Assembly: GCA_020054055.1 (NCBI GenBank)
Contig: JAGVLZ010000137.1
Location: forward strand, 1-11,315
Length of the DNA: 11,315 bases
Origin: Phycisphaerales bacterium
Lineage (GTDB): Bacteria; Planctomycetota; Phycisphaerae; Phycisphaerales; UBA1924
Reading direction: 5' to 3'
The stretch's first letter is position 1. Every line of letters begins with the position of its first letter. Below are positions 5,472-10,787 of this stretch, in pieces. The position numbers and the translations under genes were made by a program. The notes under the pieces were generated by a model. It was given only the letters and a program-made list of their open reading frames with translations, was not told the origin of the DNA and did no database searches.

Positions 5472-6876
5472 ACAGGCTCGCCACGCTGTCGACCGCACGC
5501 TGGACCTTCGGCCGGCGTTGCCATTTCTCGCCGTTGATCGTGGTTGATGCCGCGATGTACCGATCCTGGTGCACGCGGAGTTGTTCCGTCACCTTCGCGC
5601 CGAAGAGGAGCACGTTCAACTCGTAGTTCAGCCCGAACGATCGCTGATCCATGTTCCCCGACCCGATCAGGGCGAACGAGTCATCTACCGCGAGCGTCTT
5701 CGAGTGGAGCACCCCCGGGGCGTGCCGATAGATGTGGACGCCGACATCGAGCAGAAGGTTGAAGTGTGCCCGCGCCGCCGCGTCGACGAGACTTGAATCG
5801 CTCTTCCTGGGCAGGACGACCTCCACGCGCACGCCCCGCAGCGCGGCGATCCGCAACGCGGAATAGGTCGATTCGTCGGGAACAAAGTACGGGGTCGTGA
5901 TCGTCACTCGCTCGCCCGCCTCGTGGATCGCCGCGACGATCACATGGCTGAACGACTCGGGCGGGTAGGGGGGCCCGCTCCGGACGATCTGCACCGCGAT
6001 GCCGGTCTCGCTCACGGACCTGGGGAACAACCTGTCGTCCTCGATGCTCTCGCCGGTTTCGGCAAGCCAATCATCCAGAAAAGTCATCTGCAGCGCCATC
6101 ACCGCCGGCCCCTTCACGCAGACGGTCAGGTCGTGATAGACATCGCGGGGCCTGGAAGCCGCGGACGCATCCACGATGTTCTGGGAGCCGACGTACGCGA
6201 CCGTGCCGTCAATGACCGCAAGTTTCCGGTGGTTCCGGACATCCATCCGCCGCAGGGGCACGCGCAGGATGCTCGCGGGCAACATCCGCCGGACCAGAAC
6301 CTTTCCGCCGATCAAGAATCGTTCCACCTTCGAGAAGGTCGAGCGTGACCCGGCATCGTCGACAAGAACCCGGCATGTCACGCCGCGCCCCACGGCGCGG
6401 TTGAGAGCCTCGGCGACCCGAAGCCCGGTCCGATCCCCCGCGAAGATGTAGTACATCAGATGAGCATGATCCTTCGCGCGATCGATGTCGGCGATGAGCG
6501 CGTCGATCATCTCGTCGCCGCCGCCCAGCATCGAAACGGTGTTCCCTCCCAGCGCCGGAAGGTCGCCCAACCGCTCCGTGAGCCGGGCCAGGTCGGCGTG
6601 CTCGGCACGGATCCTCGGCGCGACGATGTGCGGCGCGACCCGCGCGGATCGTTCGACGAGATTGATGAGTTTCTTCACCTCGCCCCGCCGCCGCACCCGC
6701 GAGTGGCCGAACCGGTTCTCGCCGAACAGCAGGTAGAACCCGGCCCCGACAAAGGGCAACGCGAAGATCACCGCGATCCACGCCAGTTTCACCGCGTGTC
6801 GCGGCTTGCGCATGATCAGCGGCAGGAGCGCGAGCGCGATCACCCAATCCAGCGTGTAGATGATCCAGCCGAGCAT
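5455..6876 (-). CDS. cls: Cardiolipin synthase (phospholipase D superfamily)
   Basis: 473 residues from the ATG at 6876, close to the 480-490 of bacterial ClsA. Two N-terminal membrane helices (about 2-21 and 31-50) match the PLDc_N region. Both catalytic HKD motifs are intact: NHRKLAVIDG (His216, Lys218, Asp223) with SQN downstream, and LHSKTLAVDD (His391, Lys393, Asp398) followed by GSGNMDQRS. The family joins two phosphatidylglycerols to make cardiolipin and glycerol in the cytoplasmic membrane. A longer in-frame extension to 7116 is rejected because it runs through the next gene's start and precedes the membrane helices with unrelated sequence. An extended -10 (TGTTACCGT) lies 7 nt before the ATG and no Shine-Dalgarno sequence is seen. 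The gene is convergent with the MBL hydrolase and divergent from the HAD gene. Confidence 0.95.
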   Translation of the reverse strand: MLGWIIYTLDWVIALALLPLIMRKPRHAVKLAWIAVIFALPFVGAGFYLLFGENRFGHSRVRRRGEVKKLINLVERSARVAPHIVAPRIRAEHADLARLTERLGDLPALGGNTVSMLGGGDEMIDALIADIDRAKDHAHLMYYIFAGDRTGLRVAEALNRAVGRGVTCRVLVDDAGSRSTFSKVERFLIGGKVLVRRMLPASILRVPLRRMDVRNHRKLAVIDGTVAYVGSQNIVDASAASRPRDVYHDLTVCVKGPAVMALQMTFLDDWLAETGESIEDDRLFPRSVSETGIAVQIVRSGPPYPPESFSHVIVAAIHEAGERVTITTPYFVPDESTYSALRIAALRGVRVEVVLPRKSDSSLVDAAARAHFNLLLDVGVHIYRHAPGVLHSKTLAVDDSFALIGSGNMDQRSFGLNYELNVLLFGAKVTEQLRVHQDRYIAASTTINGEKWQRRPKVQRAVDSVASLFSPLL

Positions 6877-6883
6877 TGGGTGT

Positions 6884-6892
6884 ACGGTAACA
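6884..6892 (-). promoter_or_regulatory. Extended -10 element before cls
   Basis: On the minus strand TG-T-TACCGT ends 7 nt before the ATG at 6876, almost the same as the element before scoA. It suggests a leaderless cls transcript. No -35 match is evident; the GTGGAAA repeats occupy that region. Confidence 0.45.
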
Positions 6893-6913
6893 GTGGAAAG
6901 TGGAAAGTGGAAC
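6893..6913. repeat. Three tandem 7-bp copies of GTGGAAA
   Basis: GTGGAAA, GTGGAAA and GTGGAAC follow one another directly behind the cls extended -10 element, over its -35 region. The copy number of such short tandem repeats may vary between strains. Confidence 0.6.
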
Positions 6914-6987
6914 TCGGAGAATGCGCCCGATGCCGGGTCGGGTTTCCACGGCTCTGATTTCTGCTGTCCACTTCCCGATGTTCGCTC

Positions 6988-6993
6988 TACGCT
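6988..6993 (+). promoter_or_regulatory. -10-like TACGCT before the HAD gene
   Basis: TACGCT ends 9 nt before the ATG at 7003. The identical hexamer precedes scoA. No Shine-Dalgarno sequence is present in the 9-nt gap (CCATCCACC). Confidence 0.4.
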
Positions 6994-7002
6994 CCATCCA
7001 CC

Positions 7003-7692
7003 ATGCTGCGCGCACCCATCGCCGCCCTTACCTTCGACTGCTACGGCACCCTCATCGACTGGGAGACCGGGATCCTGCGCGCCTTTTCCGGCCTGCTCGG
7101 CCCATCTCTCGTCCAATCACGCCGCGACGAACTCATCCGCGCCTACGCACGCCACGAGCGCGAGGTCGAATCCGGCCCCTACCTTCCCTACCGCGATGTC
7201 CTCGCCGAAGTGTCACGCCGCATCGCGCGCGACTTCGGCCTCCCCCCCCGGATGGGCGACGAGCAGACCCTCGCCGAATCAATCCGCGACTGGCCCGCGT
7301 TCGATGAGACGCCGGGGGCGCTCCGCGCGTTCAAGTCACGGTTCAGACTCGCCGTCCTGAGCAACATCGACGACGACCTCTTCGAGGGCTCTCGCCCGCG
7401 CCTCGGCGTCGAACTCAACGAACTCGTGACCGCGCAGCGGGTTCGCTCGTACAAACCAGGCCGCGCACACTTCGATGAGGCCCTCCGCCGACTCGCGATC
7501 AAGCCCTCGCAGATTCTTCACGTCGCCGAGAGCCGCTATCACGACATCGCCCCGGCCGCGGCCCTCGGCTTCCGCACCGTCTGGGTCAACCGGCGAGGCC
7601 CGAACCCTTCCGCAAGCGGCGAAGCCGACGCGAAACCCGATCTTGAAGTGCCGGACCTTGCGACGCTCGTGCGCGTGCTGGAAAAGTCTTGA
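7003..7692 (+). CDS. HAD superfamily hydrolase, haloacid dehalogenase type II-like
   Basis: 229 residues. Motif I is FDCYGTLIDW with nucleophile Asp12. The residue two after it is Tyr rather than the Asp of most phosphatases, as in L-2-haloacid dehalogenases. DWPAFDETPGAL (96-107) and LSNIDDD (119-125, motif II Ser120/Asn121) follow, then SYKPG with Lys151 and HVAESRYHDIAPA (173-185) with Asp181 for motif IV. The overall order fits the type II haloacid dehalogenase-like subfamily. The dehalogenase-specific SSN-type segment is replaced by AESRYHD, so a phosphatase or other hydrolase is also possible. The protein is cytoplasmic, with no signal peptide. It starts 126 bp from the divergent cls gene, and its stop codon abuts the left arm of the inverted repeat before scoB. 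Confidence 0.87.
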   Translation: MLRAPIAALTFDCYGTLIDWETGILRAFSGLLGPSLVQSRRDELIRAYARHEREVESGPYLPYRDVLAEVSRRIARDFGLPPRMGDEQTLAESIRDWPAFDETPGALRAFKSRFRLAVLSNIDDDLFEGSRPRLGVELNELVTAQRVRSYKPGRAHFDEALRRLAIKPSQILHVAESRYHDIAPAAALGFRTVWVNRRGPNPSASGEADAKPDLEVPDLATLVRVLEKS

Positions 7693-7792
7693 ACACAGAG
7701 GAAGACCAAGAGAGACCGAGATCAAGCACCAGAATCCGGTCTGCTTTCTTCTCATCTGCTCTCTCCGTCTTCCTCTGTCTTCCTCCGTGTTC
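7691..7792. repeat. Imperfect inverted repeat with 16-bp arms between HAD gene and scoB
   Basis: GAACACAGAGGAAGAC (7691-7706) pairs with GTCTTCCTCCGTGTTC (7777-7792) at 15 of 16 positions, and inside it AGAGAG (7709-7714) can pair with CTCTCT. The purine-rich/pyrimidine-rich arms resemble the ACAGAGGAACACAGAG text common between planctomycete genes. It may terminate the HAD transcript or be a small mobile palindrome. Confidence 0.6.
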
Positions 7793-7801
7793 AGACTTCG
7801 G

Positions 7802-7807
7802 TATCCT
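7802..7807 (+). promoter_or_regulatory. -10-like TATCCT before scoB
   Basis: TATCCT ends 6 nt before the ATG at 7814, with no Shine-Dalgarno sequence between. This would let scoB be transcribed independently and without a leader. Confidence 0.45.
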
Positions 7808-7813
7808 GCCTTC

Positions 7814-8476
7814 ATGCCCCTCACCCGCGAACAACTCGCACAGCGAGCCGCACGCGAACTCCGCGACGGCTACATCGTCAACCTCGGCATCGGCATCCCC
7901 ACACTCGTCGCCAACTACATCCCCCCCGGCATGGAGGTCTGGCTCCAATCCGAGAACGGCCTCCTCGGCATGGGACCATTCCCCCGTGAAACCGAACTCG
8001 ACCCCGATCTCATCAACGCCGGCAAACAGACCGTGACCGCCCTCCCCGGCGCGGCCTTCTTTTCCTCCCCCACCTCCTTCGCGATGATCCGCGGCGGACA
8101 CATCGACCTCTGCATCCTCGGCGCGATGGAGGTCTCCCAGCAAGGCGACATCGCCAACTGGATGATCCCCGGCAAACTCGTCAAGGGAATGGGCGGCGCG
8201 ATGGACCTTGTCGCAGGGGTCGAGCGCGTCGTCGTCGTCATGGAGCACTGCAACAAAAAGGGAGAGAGCAAGGTCCTCCCGGAATGCACGCTCCCCCTCA
8301 CCGGCAAACGCTGCGTCGACCTGCTCATCACCGACCTATGCACGATGGAAATGGATGAGGCGAAGGGACTCTTCCGATTGATCGAACTCGCGCCGGGCGT
8401 GTCGGCCGATGAGGTGAAGGCGAAGACGCGGGCGCGGTTCCTCTCGGATCACGCGCCCGCGGCAATGGCTCTCTAA
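7814..8476 (+). CDS. scoB: 3-oxoacid CoA-transferase, subunit B
   Basis: 220 residues, the normal length of the beta subunit. LQSENGLLG (44-52) matches the second class I CoA-transferase signature and carries the catalytic glutamate Glu47, which forms the glutamyl-CoA thioester. Other family blocks are NLGIGIPTLV, FAMIRGGHIDLCILGAMEVS, GDIANWMIPGK and GMGGAMDLV. It should pair with subunit A (3561-4283) as a cytoplasmic succinyl-CoA:3-oxoacid (or acetate:acetoacetate) CoA-transferase. The separation from scoA by three genes on both strands is unusual. I chose the ATG at 7814 because the protein then begins just before the conserved N-terminal helix; in-frame sequence further upstream is repeat DNA. 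The M19 dipeptidase follows 58 bp downstream on the same strand. Confidence 0.93.
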   Translation: MPLTREQLAQRAARELRDGYIVNLGIGIPTLVANYIPPGMEVWLQSENGLLGMGPFPRETELDPDLINAGKQTVTALPGAAFFSSPTSFAMIRGGHIDLCILGAMEVSQQGDIANWMIPGKLVKGMGGAMDLVAGVERVVVVMEHCNKKGESKVLPECTLPLTGKRCVDLLITDLCTMEMDEAKGLFRLIELAPGVSADEVKAKTRARFLSDHAPAAMAL

Positions 8477-8534
8477 CCCATCTGTGCCAGCCGTGCCCTG
8501 TCTTCTCCGCGTCCTCGGCGCCTCTGCGTGATTC
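8477..8534. repeat. Pyrimidine-rich dispersed-repeat half between scoB and the dipeptidase
   Basis: The 58-bp gap contains CTGTGCC, CTGTCTTCTCCGCGTCCTC and GCGCCTCTGCGTGATTC. This resembles the CTCTGTGTCCTC-type text of the right arm before scoB (7764-7792). Only one arm is present, so it does not form the long hairpin. No Shine-Dalgarno sequence and no TAnnnT box precede the dipeptidase start, so that gene may rely on read-through from scoB. Confidence 0.5.
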
Positions 8535-9632
8535 ATGACCTTCTTCGACGCTCATCTCGACCTCGCCATGCTCGCCGTCCACCGCCGCGACATGCACGCG
8601 CCCCCCTCCGCCACGACCACCGGCACCGACCCCGTCCCCGCCGCGGTCACACTTCCCTCGCTCCGCGAGGGCAACGTCCGCCTCGCCCTCGCCACCATCT
8701 TTACCGAGGTCAACGGCGACGGCCCGGAGGGTTACCCCGCTGGCGACATCGAAAAAGCCCACAAGCGCGGCCGCGCACAACTCGAGGTCTACGAAACCTG
8801 GCGCGACGCGGGCCACATCGCCATCGACCTCCCCAAGTTCCTCCGCCACGATCCACAGGTCGGCCACCTCCGCGCCGGCATGGGAGTCGCCGAAACGCGC
8901 TCCCTCTCTCTCGATGAACGTCTCGCACGGGCAAAGCCGAGCGTGCCGTTGCACATCGGCATCCTGATGGAGAACGCCGACCCCATCCGCTCGCCCGACG
9001 AACTCGCATGGTGGAAGGAGCGCGGCGTGATCGCCGTCGGCCTGGCTTGGGCGCGCTCGTCGCGCTACGCCGCCGGAAACTTGACGCCGCACGAAGACCC
9101 CGCCGGCCTCACCGACCTCGGCCGCGCGATGGTGAAGCAGATGGACGCCCTCAACATCGTCCACGATGTCTCGCACCTCTCCGACCGCGCGATGGACGAA
9201 CTCCTCGAACTCACCGACCGCCCCGTCATCGCCTCGCACTCCAACTGCCGCGCGATCCTGAACGACCCGACGAACCAGCGTCACCTCCGAGACGAATCCA
9301 TCCGCGAGATCGCCCGCCGCGGCGGCGTCATCGGCCTGAACCTCTGCCGCAACTTCATCGCGCCGCAGCCTTACGCCAAGAATGACCCGCGCCCGACCAT
9401 CGCGCAAGCCATCGCCCACGTCGAATACATCTGCGAACTCGTCGGCCACCGAAACGCCGTCGGCCTCGGCTCCGACCTCGACGGCGGATTCTCCGCGGAT
9501 GATCTGCCGCAAGGGATCGATCGGCCGAGCGATCTGGCGAAACTCACCGACGCGCTGCGCGAACGCGGGTGGCACGACAACGAACTGGCTGCCTTCGCTC
9601 GCGGCGACTGGCAACGGTTCTTCTGCCCGTGA
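8535..9632 (+). CDS. Membrane dipeptidase family protein (peptidase M19)
   Basis: 365 residues, normal for M19 (renal dipeptidase-like) enzymes. The two-zinc site is complete: DAHLDL (His7, Asp9), ILMENADPI (Glu146), HDVSHLSD (His214), ASHSNCRA (His235) and GLGSDLDGG (Asp314). The C-terminal AAFARGDWQRFF matches the family's final helix. These enzymes cut dipeptides, often with a D-amino acid at the C-terminal side. There is no signal peptide, so it is probably cytoplasmic and could recycle peptidoglycan or dietary dipeptides; the exact substrate is not known. Its stop codon lies inside the GAA-loop hairpin at 9625-9639. The gene follows scoB after 58 bp of repeat DNA and is convergent with the M48 protease gene. 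Confidence 0.92.
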   Translation: MTFFDAHLDLAMLAVHRRDMHAPPSATTTGTDPVPAAVTLPSLREGNVRLALATIFTEVNGDGPEGYPAGDIEKAHKRGRAQLEVYETWRDAGHIAIDLPKFLRHDPQVGHLRAGMGVAETRSLSLDERLARAKPSVPLHIGILMENADPIRSPDELAWWKERGVIAVGLAWARSSRYAAGNLTPHEDPAGLTDLGRAMVKQMDALNIVHDVSHLSDRAMDELLELTDRPVIASHSNCRAILNDPTNQRHLRDESIREIARRGGVIGLNLCRNFIAPQPYAKNDPRPTIAQAIAHVEYICELVGHRNAVGLGSDLDGGFSADDLPQGIDRPSDLAKLTDALRERGWHDNELAAFARGDWQRFFCP

Positions 9633-9663
9633 AACGGGCGCGCAATGGTTGCCAGGCGCGCCC
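9609..9663. repeat. Nested and competing stem-loops at the 3' end of the dipeptidase gene
   Basis: GCCCGT-GAA-ACGGGC (9625-9639) is a perfect hairpin that includes the TGA stop. Around it TGGCAAC (9609-9615) can pair with GTTGCCA (9648-9654). A third stem, GGGCGCGC (9636-9643) with GCGCGCCC (9656-9663), shares bases with both and would compete with them. Together with the hairpin at 9699-9713 it lies between two convergent genes and may work as a two-way terminator, although no T run follows. Confidence 0.55.
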
Positions 9664-9698
9664 GCGTCTGGAAGGCAGCGCAAAACGAGGCCTCTTCA

Positions 9699-9713
9699 GC
9701 CCATGAAATGGGC
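9699..9713. repeat. GAA-loop hairpin between convergent dipeptidase and M48 genes
   Basis: GCCCAT-GAA-ATGGGC is a perfect 6-bp stem with a GAA loop, 13 bp from the M48 stop codon. It has the same design as the hairpins at 3461-3477 and 9625-9639. Confidence 0.6.
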
Positions 9714-9726
9714 GATCGAAGCGCAA

Positions 9727-10683
9727 TCACCTCGCGGCCCGAGCCGGCCCCCTCTTCCCCGCGCAATGCGCGCACCACATCTCCGGTCGATCCAGGTCGA
9801 TCATCCCCTGCTGCGCCGGCTTCGCCGCGGGAACGTTCCTGATCCGATCCAGAAACTCCGAGCGGTACCGCGCCTCGTACGTCTGAAGCGGGCGCTCCGA
9901 GATCTTCTTGGTGTAGGCGTCGCCTTCGAGGCGCTTCTTGATGATGCCGATGCGCGTCTCGGGCGCCGGGTGCGTGCTCTGCCACTCAGGCGGGGCGCCG
10001 CCCTTTTCCTTCGCGACCGCCAGCACCTGCATGACTTCCATCATCGCCTTCGGGTGATACCCCGCGAGCGTCATGTAGCGCATGCCAAGCAAGTCCGCCT
10101 CGTTCTCCTGGTCGCGGCTAAACGTCAGCGCGAACGTCCCGGCCCCGGTCATGAAGAGCCCCGCGGCCATCTGCGCCGTCTGGTCGTTCCCCGCGATCAC
10201 CCCCGCCGTCACGGCGATCCCCGAAAGGATCATCTGCCGCGACACCATCCGGTCCCCATGCTCCGCCGTCACATGCCCGATCTCGTGCCCCAGCACCCCC
10301 GCCAGTTGTGCCTCGCTCGTGAACTTCTCCGCGAGGCCGCGCGACATGAACACCTTGCCCCCCGGCAGCGCGAACGCATTGATCACGCCCGAGTTCAGGA
10401 GCGTGAACTTCCACGGCAGCGTCCGGTAGTCCCCCTCCGTGTGCTGCACCATGCTCATGCCGACCCCGGTGACGTAACTGCTCAGCGAAGCGTCGGTCAC
10501 CGCCCCGCCGTACTCCTTCGTCAACTGCGGCAGCGCTTCCTCACCCAGCGCGATCTCATCCTCGCGCGAGAGCGTGTCGAACTGGGAGCGCCCCGTCGCG
10601 ACATTGGTCGTGCAGCCGACGAGCAGCAGCAGGGGCGAGGCGAGCGACGCGGCGAGAACCAGTCGAATCAAGCAAGCATTCAT
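9727..10683 (-). CDS. M48 family metalloprotease lipoprotein
   Basis: 318 residues from the ATG at 10683, which has GGAGG 6 nt upstream. The N-terminus is a lipoprotein signal with lipobox LVGC (Cys24), so the protein should be membrane-anchored outside the cytoplasm. The zinc site is intact: HEIGH (His133, Glu134, His137) and SRDQENEAD with third ligand Glu193, then STHPAPETRI typical of the periplasmic BepA/YggG/LoiP branch (M48B/C). Those proteases act in envelope quality control, degrading or helping to fold outer-membrane and periplasmic proteins. Unlike BepA there is no TPR domain. The C-terminus carries an extra WCAHCAGK segment (Cys304, Cys307), a CxxC of unknown role. The gene is divergent from the UbiE/MenG gene across 104 bp. 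Confidence 0.92.
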   Translation of the reverse strand: MNACLIRLVLAASLASPLLLLVGCTTNVATGRSQFDTLSREDEIALGEEALPQLTKEYGGAVTDASLSSYVTGVGMSMVQHTEGDYRTLPWKFTLLNSGVINAFALPGGKVFMSRGLAEKFTSEAQLAGVLGHEIGHVTAEHGDRMVSRQMILSGIAVTAGVIAGNDQTAQMAAGLFMTGAGTFALTFSRDQENEADLLGMRYMTLAGYHPKAMMEVMQVLAVAKEKGGAPPEWQSTHPAPETRIGIIKKRLEGDAYTKKISERPLQTYEARYRSEFLDRIRNVPAAKPAQQGMIDLDRPEMWCAHCAGKRGPARAAR

Positions 10684-10689
10684 GGCGAT

Positions 10690-10694
10690 CCTCC
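10690..10694 (-). promoter_or_regulatory. Shine-Dalgarno GGAGG for the M48 gene
   Basis: GGAGG on the minus strand lies 6 nt before the ATG at 10683. It supports this start over the in-frame ATG at 10713 and puts the lipobox at a normal distance (Cys24). Confidence 0.75.
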
Positions 10695-10775
10695 AATCAC
10701 AACAGTTTCGCACGCACGCCGCCAGATGTCGAGTATCACCTTTCCGCCATTTCCACTCCCGATCACACCATCACC

Positions 10776-10781
10776 TACCAT
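10776..10781 (+). promoter_or_regulatory. -10-like TACCAT before the ubiE/menG gene
   Basis: TACCAT ends 6 nt before the ATG at 10788, with CCAACC between and no Shine-Dalgarno sequence. It fits the leaderless pattern seen before scoA, scoB, cls and the cassette's first gene. TTCCAC 19 nt upstream is a poor -35. Confidence 0.4.
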
Positions 10782-10787
10782 CCAACC

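Noticed and set aside
4542..6876. MBL hydrolase and cardiolipin synthase as one lipid operon
   Set aside because: They are on opposite strands and converge, so they cannot share a transcript.
6877..7116. 80-residue N-terminal extension of cardiolipin synthase
   Set aside because: It overlaps the start of the HAD gene and precedes the membrane helices where the family begins; the ATG at 6876 has a -10 box at the right distance.
8328..9683. 451-codon minus-strand frame
   Set aside because: It is antisense to the M19 dipeptidase, whose zinc-site motifs are all present. Part of its translation (SRRGAEDAE-like) is only the intergenic repeat read as protein.
10684..10787. GATACT (minus strand, 10737-10732) as the M48 promoter
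   Set aside because: It is a fair -10 match, but no -35 lies at a suitable distance, so I did not list it.
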